In this document: positions 48,963-61,037 of the stretch, piece by piece
Position numbering within the stretch: position 1 is the first letter of the stretch
Layout: each line of letters starts with the position of its first letter
From: Calycina herbarum
Lineage: Eukaryota; Ascomycota; Leotiomycetes; Helotiales; Pezizellaceae
DNA length: 64,000 bases
Reading direction: 5' to 3'
NCBI GenBank assembly: GCA_001414485.1
Contig: LLEY01000055.1
Span: forward strand, 186,001-250,000
Program-made: the position numbers and the translations under genes
The notes under the pieces: model-generated
Told to the model about the DNA's origin: nothing
The model's input: the letters and a program-made list of their open reading frames with translations, nothing else
Databases searched by the model: none

Positions 48963-49643
48963 ATGGTGGAAGAAAAGGTGTTGGTAGAACAGTGCCAAGA
49001 TTTGCTCAACTCCAACCCAAGCCGCAGGATAACCAATAACCAAATCCTCTTACACATGACAAAATGTCTCTCTCTCTGCCTCTTCACACGCAAGCCTCTC
49101 CAAACTCAACAACTGACCTCAGCGGCCTCCCAATCGCACCCGCCTTCCCCCCAATTAAGTGAAGACGACATTCATACGCGCCTCCCAGGCTTCGGCATCG
49201 AATTTTCTTACTGTCTTCAAAAAGCGTGCGATAACTACGAGGATAAAAAGGCAGGGTGTATGGCAAGATACTGGCGGTTTGGCATGACGGAGGAGGAAGC
49301 TATGCGGCCAACGCCCGAGCATATCCGGGAAGCGTATAACCAGTTTGTGGAGAGCGAGTTGGCGGATGTATTTACGCCGCCGCCATCGCCGGGACCTGAA
49401 GTGGAGCCGGAAGTGCTGTTGCTGCCGAAGTTGATAGAGGAGAGGGGAGGAGGTTGGACGAAGAGTGAGGATAGGGAGAAGGGTACATCATCGCATCGTC
49501 AAGTCCATGGTACAGAAAAATACGGCAATAGGATAGTCACAAGGCATTCGCTTCGTACAGGCCCACGATCGCGACACCATATGGAGACGAGGTCCAGGTT
49601 AAGAAAGACGAGGAGAGAGAATCATAAGGCAAAGGAAAACTAG
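48963..49643 (+). CDS. Hypothetical protein, 226 aa
   Basis: The first ATG of an open frame is at 48963 (MVEEKVLVEQCQDLLN); a later ATG at about 49056 is an alternative start. I recognise no family. The N-terminal 60 residues are mixed and a Ser/Pro/Gln-rich linker follows. A compact central region (about residues 80-145) has Cys and aromatic residues (GFGIEFSYCLQKACDNYEDKKAGCMARYWRFGM). Next comes a Pro-rich PPPSPGPEVEPE stretch, and the last 60 residues are strongly basic (Arg/His/Lys). It is transcribed away from the kinase pseudogene, with about 120 bp between. The lack of introns and the low-complexity C-terminus leave some doubt whether the whole frame is translated. Confidence 0.45.
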   Translation: MVEEKVLVEQCQDLLNSNPSRRITNNQILLHMTKCLSLCLFTRKPLQTQQLTSAASQSHPPSPQLSEDDIHTRLPGFGIEFSYCLQKACDNYEDKKAGCMARYWRFGMTEEEAMRPTPEHIREAYNQFVESELADVFTPPPSPGPEVEPEVLLLPKLIEERGGGWTKSEDREKGTSSHRQVHGTEKYGNRIVTRHSLRTGPRSRHHMETRSRLRKTRRENHKAKEN

Positions 49644-50407
49644 CTTTCTTGAATGAGATATCAACCTTACAGACCCATTGATTGAGAGAGCAACTCGCGA
49701 CAAGTCGACTTTCCGCTATACTGCTAGCGGAGGCTGGAAGTTCCAGCTATCCTCCTTGCTTATAAAGGTCAATTATAATGAATTGTAGGATTTTCAAGCC
49801 TCCTACTTAGTACCTTATTCGATAGGAGACTTTGGAAGGCAAACGGTAGGCCCGTAGAAATGCAAAAGCTCTGATTTTAACGGCTTTCGGGCTTTTTGTA
49901 GAAAGGTTGTATTTGGAAATCCACTTCAAATCAACCAGCTTTACAGAGGAGAACTTTAGAAGAAAGAGCCAAAATCTCACAATATTCAGCGAGTAAGGTA
50001 GAGAATCATCAATATCATTCGTTGGATTGAGCGAAAAGAGCCCAGAAAAGTCTTAACTATTATTTCGCTCACCAAATCATCTACAAATGACTTCTGATCC
50101 TACTCCCCTGGAATAGCATTCCAAAAACAATTCTGTGTACAAGCACACAGAAAAACTAGGAAGATATGAACCATAACTTGTCATTTGAAATAACAGAAAA
50201 CAAGGCGCCCCTCCAACTCCCCAAATGTAACATACAAGAAGACATGAAAAACATTCCGTCCAATCTGTGCAAGAAACGAATGATATTGCACAACTCAAGA
50301 GATCGAACTTTGAAATTGGATACGTCCGAAGACAAAAAGCAGAACAAACATATCCGCAATATCCCTAATCTCGGCGGCGCAATCCTCCATACTTGATCCA
50401 AGTTTCA
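49644..50407. other. Intergenic, no gene seen
   Basis: Normal composition. Short overlapping frames on both strands (50077-50400) have no recognisable domain or codon pattern. It lies between two converging genes, so it probably holds their 3' untranslated regions. Confidence 0.6.
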
Positions 50408-51283
50408 TCAAGTTTTGGGACGGTGGCACCAAAGCGAGCAGCCTCCTGAGTCCTCACACAACTCGAGGTGCGCCTTACGGGACTTACGGAACTTCATCTT
50501 CTGGGCCCGGCGATATCTCTTGTCGGCAGCAGCGTCGGCGAGCTTTTGAAGTTCTAAAACATGGTCCCGGCGAGTTTTGAGAGCTGCGGACAATCGGTAA
50601 AGGCGCAAGCAGGTGGATACAACGAAGGACGACGGCATGTTTGTTTTATCCTCAACAACTGGTCCCAGAGCCGCAACATCCTTTGCAATTCTATTCTTAT
50701 GCTCGGAATCCCCATTACAGATACTGACAAAAGTGTAGCCAGCACCAACGACGGTATCGACAACTGTAGTACCGACTCCAGCTAATCCCATCGCCTCTCC
50801 AACGAATGAGGCAGCTTCCTCCATCTTTCCGAATGACCACCATGGGAGGGCCAAGGCAGCTTCAGTACTGGTGTCAAAACTGGGAAATTTGATGATGCCG
50901 ACATCCTGCTCGACCGAAGGAGATCGGCGACTAGCAGTTGGGGAGAGAGGGTATTGGGTTACGAAGAAGGATTCGTAGTACGATAAATGCTGGTGCTTCG
51001 AGTGGTGGCTGGAGCTAGCGAGGGGGTCGGGACCTGAGTGGGAGTTTGTTGGAGCTCCGCGGTTTTTAGTTTGAGGGAAGAAGCATGGATGGATTGTAGG
51101 GTCTGGTCTTACTTTGCCATTTAAAGCCGCCCACTTGCGGAAGTCGATTAATGTAAAGCCAGAACGGGTAAGGGCAGCTTTGGATTGAGGGTCGGACGCG
51201 ACGGCGTCCTGCCTAGTATGTTGTTCGTACTGGCCGACAACCTGTCCAATAACGAGGGTAGACTGTAAGCTATTAGCAAACAT
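50408..51283 (-). CDS. Hypothetical protein, 291 aa
   Basis: An ATG-started open frame without an obvious intron. No family recognised. Residues 1-60 are mixed and polar, and a Ser/His/Pro-rich segment follows (about 75-130). A Gly/Ala/Val-rich stretch around residues 165-190 (GEAMGLAGVGTTVVDTVVGA) could be a membrane-associated or glycine-zipper helix. The last 80 residues are basic and helical (KTRRDHVLELQKLADAAADK, then Arg/Lys pairs) and end Cys-rich. The frame is free of RIP-type stops although it is only about 4 kb from the AT-rich block. Its 5' end faces the ADE6 promoter, giving a divergent pair with about 700 bp between the start codons. Confidence 0.55.
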   Translation of the reverse strand: MFANSLQSTLVIGQVVGQYEQHTRQDAVASDPQSKAALTRSGFTLIDFRKWAALNGKVRPDPTIHPCFFPQTKNRGAPTNSHSGPDPLASSSHHSKHQHLSYYESFFVTQYPLSPTASRRSPSVEQDVGIIKFPSFDTSTEAALALPWWSFGKMEEAASFVGEAMGLAGVGTTVVDTVVGAGYTFVSICNGDSEHKNRIAKDVAALGPVVEDKTNMPSSFVVSTCLRLYRLSAALKTRRDHVLELQKLADAAADKRYRRAQKMKFRKSRKAHLELCEDSGGCSLWCHRPKT

Positions 51284-51562
51284 CCTTGGGGTAACGATTC
51301 AAGTGCATACTGCCAGTATGGGGGGCAGATGGAGATCAATTGAAGATCGAGGGCTTCGGAGATCAAAAAGCCAAGATCGATCGCATACAAAGCTGTGATG
51401 GTATGTGTGAATGGAAGAGGAAGTTGAAGTTGAATTGCAAGGCCGGTGTTTAGCCGCTTATCGGCTTATCGGTGATAAGACCCCGCGCTAAGAATCGAGT
51501 TTCTCGGAATTGGCAGAATTATCACTAACACACCACGGGCATGCAAATAGAAGCGAGCCCTG

Positions 51563-51755
51563 ACCCTCTGCAGAGCCAGTTATACTAGTTATAACTGGCT
51601 CTAGTAAGAGTTAGTTAAAGCGTTATAACTTAGCGAGGGTTAGAATATTATAGTAAATACTTAAAGTATAAAAGATTAAGTTATAATACTTTAACTGAGT
51701 TATACGGTCCTTAGTAGAACTAGTTATAAGTAGTATAACTAGCTCTATAGAGGGT
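51563..51755. mobile_element. MITE-like inverted-repeat element upstream of ADE6
   Basis: A 193-bp AT-rich island in normal DNA. Its ends are inverted repeats of about 45 bp starting ACCCTCT, and each end folds on itself. The left hairpin 51574-51600 is a perfect 11-bp inverted repeat (AGCCAGTTATA) around CTAGT. Two bases, TG, flank both sides and may be the target duplication. No coding capacity. It lies about 230 bp before the ADE6 start codon, within the likely promoter. Which autonomous transposon mobilised it is unknown. Confidence 0.65.
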
Positions 51756-51982
51756 TGGAGATCGGTTAAATCCGTATGCCTGTGGTGTACTAACAACCTT
51801 AGTCTATATTTAGTACCGCTTTTCGGACCGGTAACGGCGGCTCGGGCAATATCGCATAAATATTAATCCATTCCGACCCCTCTAAAAATTTCTGGTCTCA
51901 TACCTACCCCGCCAAAATCATTTCTCAACTTGTTACGAAAGAGTCACCATCAATCTCATCCAAGGCTATCAAGTCTACGACC

Positions 51983-54900
51983 ATGGCACACCTCGTGCTT
52001 CCTGGGGACTCTTGCTTCACTCCATCTGAAGCAACGAAGTTCATCGTGAGTAATTGTCTCTTTTATTCTCATAATCTTTGAGGCTTTTAGGACAATGAAC
52101 GGTCAAAGTACCAAGAGTTTGGGAACTAATACCCCTCAATATCACCATCTTGGAAAATTTATCATTTATTTTTTCTAGATCTAAAAGTGAATCCTACCTT
52201 CTTCCTTGCTGACCTCAACTTCAGGCACTTATCAACAAGTTGGGAAAAGCCAAGGTCACTCATCTCCAAGGAGTCTGGGTACATTATGCCCATTTTCAAT
52301 TGAGAGGCGATTCTGCTGTAGAGGTAGAAGACCGATTGCGACAGCTCCTCCCAGGCGTCAATAGCGATGCTCCACAACTGGCCACATCGTCTAAAACCTA
52401 CTACATCTCCCCCAGGAACATTTCACCATGGAGTTCCAAGGCTACGAGTATTGCTGAAGTGTGTGGCCTCAAAGGCGTGCAGCGAATTGAAAGGGGTCGT
52501 GCCATCACCATCGCCTTTAGTGAGGATCCCCGGGATGAAGACCCATTTTTCAAGGATGTCCTCTATGATCGGATGACCGAGAACTTCAGTGCTTCCCAAC
52601 CAGACTTGGACCAGATGTTTGCTGAGGGAAATCCTCTTCCACTCGAGGTTGTCGATATATACCAAGAAGGATCTACCCCAATTGACACCCTAAAAGCATA
52701 CAATGTGGAATGTGGTCTTGCTTTAGATCAACTCGAGTTGGAGTACCTTGTCCAAGCTTATACCCAGTTGGGCAGAGCACCTTACGATATAGAACTCTTC
52801 ATGTTTGCACAAGTCAATTCCGAGCATTGTCGCCACAAACAATTCAACGCAAACTGGACCATCGATGGAATCAGTACGGGTAAGAGTTTGTTTGAGATGA
52901 TCCGAAATACCCATTCCAAAAATCCAGCTTTCACTGTTTCGGCCTACAGTGACAATGCAGCCGTATTACAAGGCGAGGTGGCTAGTTTCTGGGCACCTGA
53001 CTACTCAACCGGAAGCTGGAAACAAACCAAGGAAGTTGTTCACTTTCTAGCAAAGGTCGAAACACATAACCATCCAACAGCCATTTCCCCATTCCCAGGA
53101 GCAGCAACAGGTTCTGGCGGTGAGATTCGAGACGAAGGTGCTGTTGGACGGGGTTCTACACCCAAAGCTGGTCTCTGTGGTTTCTGGGTTTCCGACCTTT
53201 TGATCCCTGATCACAAGGCACCATGGGAAATCGATGTTGGAAAACCTGCCCATTATGCCAGCAGTCTGGATATCATGTTGGAGGCCCCAATTGGGAGTGC
53301 TAGGTTTAACAACGAATTCGGACGACCTTGCTTAACTGGATGTTTCCGTACTCTTCTGGCCGACGTTGATACTGGCAGTGATGGTCATGATATCCGTGGT
53401 TATCACAAGCCTATCATGATTGCTGGTGGTGTGGGTACTGTTAGACCTCAGCATGCTCTCAAAAACGGCCGAGATGTCAAGGAAGGTGCACATGTCATTG
53501 TTCTTGGTGGACCTGCCATGCTTATTGGGCTTGGTGGTGGAGCTGCTTCGAGTAGCACTTCTGGTGAAAGCTCCGTCGAGCTAGATTTCAACAGTGTTCA
53601 GCGAGGAAATCCTGAAATGGAACGTCGAGCTCAGATGGTCATCAATGCTTGTGTTGCCTTGGGTGACAACAATCCTATCGCTTTCATTCACGATGTTGGT
53701 GCCGGTGGATTGTCAAACGCGCTACCTGAGCTTGTGAAGGATGCTGGTTATGGTGGAGAATTCGAGCTGCGACAGGTTGAAAATGCTGATAAGAGCATGA
53801 GTCCGCTACAAATCTGGTGCTGTGAGGCGCAAGAGCGATATGTCATGATTGTCAACAGCGATGGGCTCAACCGATTTGTGAGCATTGCAAGTAAGTGGTT
53901 TCTCACATTAATTCGAATGTCAGGCTAACAAATATCTAGACCGTGAGCGTTGTGGCTTCTCAAATGTTGGTAAAGTCCTTGCCAAAGATGAAAATGGTAA
54001 CTCTAGACTTGTGGTGACGGACAGAGATTCCACACAATACCCTCGACCTATCGATCTACCCATGCCAACCCTCTTTCCCAAGGGAAAACAACTTGAGCGA
54101 ATTGTCACGTCAAGAAAACCAAAACTTACCCCATTCGACGCTCAAAAGTCTCTCGCCGACACATTTCCACAAATTCCCGAACACGACTTGTTGCGAAAAG
54201 CAATCGAGCGTGTCCTCACTGTTCCAGCTGTTGGTTCAAAATCATTTTTGATCACTATTGGCGATCGTACGGTCGGAGGAATGACTGTTAGAGATCAAAT
54301 GGTTGGACCATGGCAGACACCAGTCGCTGATGTTGCGGTCACCATCACTTCTTTGAACATCGGAGATAAGATCAAGACTGGTGAAGCTATGGCTATGGGC
54401 GAGAAGCCAACATTGGCTCTCATCTCTCCTGCAGCCTCCGCAAGAATGTCGGTTGCAGAAAGTTTGATGAATATTGCGGCCGCTCATTTGCTTGGTGACC
54501 TACCTAGAATTCGACTTTCGGCAAACTGGATGGCAGCAGTCAACCACCCCGGTGAAGGTGCTGCTCTGTACGAGGCCGTGCAAGCCATCGGAATGGACCT
54601 ATGCCCAAAACTTGGCATCAGCATTCCAGTTGGAAAAGATTCCACTTCAATGAAAGCTTCTTGGAAAGATCAGGAGAGCGGCGAGGCAAAGGCTGTTACA
54701 GCACCTATGACGGTTGTGATTTCAGCATTCGCACCTGTTGCAAATGTTAGAAACACCTGGACACCTGCACTTCGAAGACTGGAAGATGTTGGAGAGACTA
54801 TTCTCATGTATGTTGACCTTGCTCAAGGTCGTCAAGCATTAGGAGGCTCAGCACTTGCACAATCCTTTGGCCAACTTGGAAACGAAGCACCAGATGTCAG

Positions 54901-56272
54901 AGACCCAGATCTTATCATCGATTACTTTGATGCTATCACCCAGCTTCACGAATCTGGCGTTGTTCTTGCTTACCATGATATCTCTGATGGTGGTTTGCTC
55001 ACAACGATTGCCGAGATGATGTTTGCGGGTCGATGTGGTGTTGAAATCATGATTGATGGTTTTACAAAGAGCACGTTGGTTCAACATATCTTATCTTCTC
55101 TTTTCAATGAGGAGTTAGGTGCCGTTTTCCAAGTACGAAAATCTGATGAGACCAACTTCCTAAGATGTTTCGCCACTTGCGGTCCTCCACCTGGTATGGT
55201 CCGAAAGATTGGTCGTATCCCCGCTGCATCGAAACAAAAGCTTGCCATTCGACATGGCCAACAATTGATTCTCCACATGGACCGAACAGAATTGCAACAA
55301 TACTGGGCAAACACATCTTACCAAATGCAACGCATTCGTGACAACATCGAATGTGCAGACTCCGAGTTCGAGACCATCAAGGATGACACCGACCCTGGAT
55401 TACATTACAAACTCACATTCGATCCCAAGGAGAACATTCTTCCTTTCACCGCAACCATCGCCTCCGCCTTTTCAAAGGCTCCTCGAGTCGCCATTCTCCG
55501 AGAACAAGGGGTCAATGGACACGCTGAAATGGCTTTTGCCTTCAAAGCAGCAGGCTTCGACCCAATTGATGTTCACATGACCGACATCATCTCTGGTCGC
55601 TCCCTCTCAGACTTCGTCGGTATCGCAGCATGTGGTGGATTCTCTTACGGTGATGTCCTAGGCGCTGGCCAAGGATGGGCCAAGTCAATTCTCATGCACG
55701 AGGAGAACGCCCGTCCCGAATTCAAAAAGTTCTTCGAGCGACCCGATACTTTCGCACTTGGTGTGTGCAATGGATGTCAAATGCTCACCCGTATCGCGGA
55801 ACTCATCCCAGGAACTAACAATTGGCCACTTTTCGTCGACAACCAAAGTGAACAATTCGAAGGCCGTGTTTCCATGCTTAAGATCCAGGATAATGCTAAA
55901 ACGCAGTCCGTTTTCTTCCACGGCATGAATGGGTCTTCCCTTCCTATTGTTGTTTCCCACGGTGAAGGTCGAGTCTCCTTTAAGAAGGCTGGGGGTTTGG
56001 AGGCGTTGAATGCTGAGGGACTCGTTCCAATGCGATATGTGGATAATCGGGGTAAGGTTACGACCAAGTATCCTTACAATCCCAATGGGTCTCCTGAGGG
56101 TGTTGCTGCGGTGAGGAGTCTGAATGGAAGGGTGCTTGCTATGATGCCACATCCGGAAAGAACTATCATGGCGGATGTTGGTAGTTATGTTCCTAAGGAG
56201 CGGGTGGAGGAGTGGGGGGAGTTTGGACCTTGGGTCCGCATGTTTAGAAGTGCGAGGAAGTGGGTAGGTTAG
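51983..56272 (+). CDS. ADE6: Phosphoribosylformylglycinamidine synthase (FGAM synthase)
   Basis: Catalyses the fourth step of de novo purine synthesis: FGAR plus glutamine and ATP to FGAM, in the cytosol. Three exons: 51983-52045, 52225-53890 and 53940-56272, with GT-AG introns (179 and 49 bp). Together they give 1,353 residues, the usual length for the large eukaryotic/gammaproteobacterial single-chain form. The start MAHLVLPGDS and the splice joins keep the frame (the codon split at 53890/53940 is Asn577). N-terminal domain, then the first AIRS-like half with ETHNHP (His302, His304) and GGEIRDEGAVGRG. The second half follows, then a C-terminal glutamine amidotransferase (from about residue 1095) with the nucleophile Cys1186 in GVCNGCQM and the His1314/Glu1316 pair in MPHPERT. 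No damage seen. S. cerevisiae calls this ADE6; other fungi use other names. Confidence 0.96.
52046..52224 (+). other. ADE6 intron 1
   Basis: GTGAGT donor after codon 21 and a CTTCAG acceptor. Removing it joins ...ATKFI to ALINKLGKAK in frame (phase 0). Confidence 0.85.
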
Positions 56273-56787
56273 CTTTTGGGGGTAGTTTTCTGGGTTCGGT
56301 TGGACTGGGTTGATGGATGGGATAGAGGGATGGGTTTGAATTTGTTAAATTTGATCCTTAACTTGGAGTTTTAGGAGTTTCGTGGCATATTGATGCATGC
56401 ATACACTACTCGTTAGGTTCTTAAGTTAGAAGAATAAAATTTGTTTTTAGAATATTGTTTTGGGGTTGTGGGTGGTTTGAAGTTGTTCAAACCGTTCCTA
56501 GGAGCGAGAATGTGGTCTCGTGTGGAAAATGTTGCTGACGATACCTTGGTAGTCAATGGTCCGGAGGCGAGGTACATGGATGATGGAGGGGTTGAGCTTT
56601 ACACTTGTTATATGGGTTGGGTCGCTCCTGCCCCAATATCGAGAGATAGGGTAAGTAGTATCAGGTATTAACCCAGATATTTGGGGACAATTGAAGTCGA
56701 TTGTTCCAGGGTTTTAATTATCCCAAAGAGTTTGAAAAACGAAAGTTCATCGCTGCCGCTTCTATTATCTATTGCGAGAGGTAGGGC
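56273..56787. other. ADE6 3' flank, no gene seen
   Basis: Probably 3' untranslated and intergenic sequence. An open stretch at 56441-56671 has no recognisable protein features. Confidence 0.55.
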
Positions 56788-57012
56788 CCTCACGGTGGAC
56801 AGAAAAGTTGGCACCACAATTTAGCGTTCCTGCTAACCTCGCGACGTATAATTTAACAACAACTAATCGTAAAAGTATGAGTAGATGCGCAAGATGCAAC
56901 TTTAGTCTGAACCTGAGTGTTGAAGGTTTTTATCTTATTTGCATCGAGTTATTGACGTTGCTAGTTCTCGCAGAATAAAGTAATGCTGCCACTTATTCTG
57001 TCCACCGGGAGG
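56788..57012. mobile_element. MITE-like element with CGGTGGACAGAA ends
   Basis: A 225-bp segment bounded by inverted repeats of about 26 bp. The left end begins CCTCACGGTGGACAGAA and the right end, reversed, begins CCTCCCGGTGGACAGAA; both continue AAG.TGGCA with small gaps. There is no coding capacity and no clear target duplication. Its terminal sequence is unrelated to the element at 51563. It is not RIP-mutated. Confidence 0.6.
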
Positions 57013-57606
57013 CGCCTTCCTCATTCGGGTTCTCACAATTTGAGGTGGGTCACGTGGTCTAAATCTGCCTTCAAAATCCCGCGCTCAACATTGTTCAACC
57101 TATTTTAAACAACCGGCAACGCACAATGAGCTTCCAACCTCCTCATTGCTGTCTATTCAAAATTCAAAAGGCCCTCTAATCCTCCTTATCATGCCGCCTT
57201 ATTGGTCCGACGAGGCTCTGCATCCGATGGTTGCAACCATGTCGAATTGGTGGTAGCAGTGCTTGATGCGCCCGACCAAATAGGACTCGGGCTTACCTGC
57301 AAGATTTTGAATCTGACCATTCATATCACTGTTGTACAAGCCCCACTGAGCGAGGCAGAATGCTGCAATATTTTGGGAATGGACCATTCATATTCCCGGT
57401 TTCAAGCCACACGGAGCTGTCTCCCAGCCTGACCTGGGCAGCGGGAACTGTTTTTCTGTTGTGGTATGTTTGAACTACGAGTTCCCTTTCTGTTGGATCA
57501 TCTCGACTTTTTTCTGCTACTTGGAGCTTTTTTGTAGGACTCTCCAATACTTTAATACTTCTCGGGAAGATTCGCGATTGAAGAGAACGACTCCGCAGCC
57601 TTAGCA

Positions 57607-60600
57607 ATGGCACCACCAACCGGTCCATCCCCAGATGAATGGGAGGCTGTCAAAGCCAAGATCTACCAGCTCTATTTCGACTCGACGCTCAAGAATGTGA
57701 TGGAAAAGATGAAAACGGAACATTCTTTTGTCGCCTCGTAAGTAGATTTTTAACCACAAAATCACAGAAAGCCAATATTCCAACAGAAAGAACCAATACG
57801 AGAGGAAACTCAAAGAATGGGAGTTTCGAAAGAATCTTTCCATGGAAGAAAGAGTATACGCTATTCGCACCGTTCGGAAACGCAAAGCAGAAGACAAGGA
57901 CAGCCAGATAATTTGGCAGGGGATGGTGCTTCCGGAGAAGAAACTCAGGAAACTTGAAAGCCAGGTGCCCTTGATAGGTTACGGTAAGTTGCAACAGAGA
58001 CCGTTCGTGTGTAATTTGCTAATTATTTGCAGGTTTCTCACCACCACCCCCAGAAAATATTTCAGTATCTACTCCTCCGCCAGAGATGCAGCAGATCTTT
58101 TGTCCACTACGACAAGTACGAACCGACAACCTCCCATTCTTCCGATTCCTCAAAATCTTTGAGTCTCAAGGTATGTTCCATCATAAAGTGACAAAAAATC
58201 CCATATAATAACACTTCCTCGCAGGAACCTCAAATGTCGCCTCTTTGATGTTGAATAACACTAGCCAAAACGGATGCCACACAATACTGGACTCAAGCTC
58301 AGCGGAATATGAAATTCATGACGAGTATAACTCGGATCTAATTCTTGGAATATCTGCCGACGACTATTGGTCGCCCAAGTCCCACGTCATTACTCTACCC
58401 GACCAGGTGATCTTCAATTTTTTCTGCTCTCGCCAACAAGTACAAACACTTCCATCGCTTAGAGTTGATCGGGTGAATGTGGTTCTGAACAGCGTCAAGC
58501 CACATAGGATAGAGCGGCATGAAGGTGACTTAAGAAACCGAGTGGAGAAACTTCTCTCACCAATCGACCAAGAATCCTTCCTCGAGTGCCTTAGCTTCTT
58601 CGTCATCTTTTTCTCCAATGGCTCGCATGTGAATGAGTATGAAGACCCTAGACGCTTCACCGAAATCATCGAACACGTTGTTTATCAACCTAAACACGCT
58701 CTCCGCAAGATACTTTCTCTTGGTGATCCTTCGCTCCTCGCATTCATGCATTCCATTCTCCAAGTCGCGGAGAGGACTAGCAACTTTGCTGCCGGAAGAG
58801 CATTACTTGAAGCTGATGAAGATCGAATCCTCTTTCGTGGACGTCCAGACCATTTGTTATATACAGCGACAAAATTCCAGCATCTCGATCTGCTCCAGGA
58901 ACTCATTCGGAATGGGGCTAATGTGAATGCTCTGACCGGTTCGAAAGAGAAACCAAAACCGATTCTTTCTGTAGCTACAACCGTCGAGTGTTTCGAAAGT
59001 CTCAAAAGAGCGGGTGCACGTATTAATGAACCAACCTGGATTGAGAGTATCAGTGGAGCCGGGCAAATTGTCACTCCCATCCATTCTGCAATTATTCGAA
59101 ATCATGCAGAACTCGTCCAATGTTTCCTGGAGGCGGGTGCGGATGTTACCTGGCTGAACGAAAACCTGAATCGTGAGTTTTTTGTTCTAGGCGGTGTTAT
59201 TGGGTCTGACAACGGTTTTTTAATGAGCCTATTGCTTGATGCTGGAGCTGTCTTTCCGGATAATATTTTGTGGCATGAGTGGCACCCAGTTTCGCACATG
59301 ATGTTATTTCCGACTGTCCTTCACCTAGCAGTGTTTTATGGGTCAAGCAACGTCGTAAGAGCATTATTGCAAAGCGAACGGTACTCCGATATCCTACGCA
59401 CGGGACAGTACCGTTGGGCGTTATTGCGCGATGCAGCGAATAACGGGGACTCAAGTATGGTGGAGATTTTGATCGCTGCAGGTGCGGATGTGAACAGACC
59501 CAATGAAAAATTCTTATTGAAACATACTAGACCCTGGGACGGTGTAGACTTCGGGCTTGCAGCGACAGATAGGAACAAAACAGTTTACTATGGGGTCGAG
59601 CTACTGCCTTGTACACCCCTCATGGCTGCTGTTGAATCGGGACATGCTGGAATGGTCCAGCTACTGATAGATCATCATGTGAATATCAATGTAGAAGCCT
59701 TTGGTTACCACGGTTCCTCAGCATACGAATCCAGCCAGGTCCTTGGCCACGAAGATATTTCCAGAATACTTGTCCAGCATGGTGCTTCTATGCCCCCTCT
59801 CCAATTCAATGAGAATAGAGGACGCGAGTTGGTATCCGCTGTAGAACGACGGGACCTGGGTAGAGCGCGACAACTAATTGAAATTGGTACAGGGCTCACG
59901 AGCATTATTACTTACCTTGCACTCTTGGATTTACGCACACGGTATATAACCAAATCGATTCCCTTTAAAGATATAGACTATATGCTCTCGTTCTTCTTGG
60001 GATGTGGTGGCGACGTCAACTTTCAAGAACCTTCCTCTGGAAAATCTCTACTTGAAATCGCATTTTGTCTCCTCGATTTTAATGCTGCCAGGAATCTTAT
60101 CATCAAGGGAGCCGATGCGAGGGCAGACCGAGGAAGGGATAGAATTTCACTCTTCGACTATGCGCTAGGCCAATTGGGTTTTTTCGGGAAATTGATGTGG
60201 ACGTTTTCCCAGCGATCGCAGAATAGCCCAGAAGATAAACTCGAGGTTGGGTTTGAAGTCATGCACATGATGATGGATATGGGAGCTTCCATTATCTCAA
60301 AGAAGAGCCTCTATGTTGCGGGCTATTTGAAGGACTTAGATCTGGTCCAAAGAATTGTTCAAGCTAGATCCAGAGCTGGCAATCTAAACCGAGAAGAATT
60401 GCATTGGGGCTTGGTCTCAGCATCTTTCAACTCTGTACTTGACAGACGGATTGCGGAATACTTGATCTCTATTGGTGCGAACGTCAACAGACCTCCAGGC
60501 TACCTTAAAAGTTACAGAACGCCTCTACAAGCAGCCTCCTCGGTCGGCAATGTGGAGCTGGTTGAAAAATTGCTAGGGATGGGAGCAGACATCAATGCAA

Positions 60601-61037
60601 GAGCGCCCCCGGAAGAGGAGTTCGCAACCGCACTTCAAGAAGCCGCTGCCGGTGGTGAAAGTGGTGTAGTTTCTGTTCTTCTTGAAAACGGTGCAGATGC
60701 CAACGCTGAAGGCTTGAATAGGGGTGGTACACGGTTTGGTAATGCTCTTATGCTAGCATGTTCTCGCGGCTACTTGGAAATTGCACGTATGCTTCTCGAT
60801 TATGGTGCTGATGTGAATGCTGAGTATTGGCACGCAACATTTAAATGGTTCAAAAATGTCTTGGGGTTGTCAGCTTATTCTGGCAAACTAGATACCGTCC
60901 AATTACTTCTGAATGCTGGAGCAGATTCTTACGAGTATGCCATCGAGTGCGCACTCGAAGAGGAAAACTTTGTCATTGCAGACCTGATCAAAGATTGGAT
61001 GGAGGAAAAGAAAAGAGAAGCTTCGATGGTTAACTAG
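57607..61037 (+). CDS. Clr5-domain ankyrin-repeat protein, 1,092 aa
   Basis: Four exons: 57607-57737, 57787-57983, 58033-58170 and 58225-61037; all introns are about 49-54 bp and GT-AG, and the frame is kept across every join. Residues about 8-62 match the fungal Clr5 domain (PSPDEWEAVKAKIYQLYFD...NQYERKLKEWEFRKNL), a short N-terminal module of unknown biochemical role often paired with repeats. After a variable region of about 170 residues come many ankyrin repeats, from HLDLLQELIRNGANVNA to the C-terminus. Clear ones are TPIHSAIIRNHAELVQCFLEAG, TPLMAAVESGHAGMVQLLID, TPLQAASSVGNVELVEKLLG and NALMLACSRGYLEIARMLLD. No signal peptide or membrane span. Likely a protein-binding scaffold; its partner is unknown. 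The frame is intact. Confidence 0.88.
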
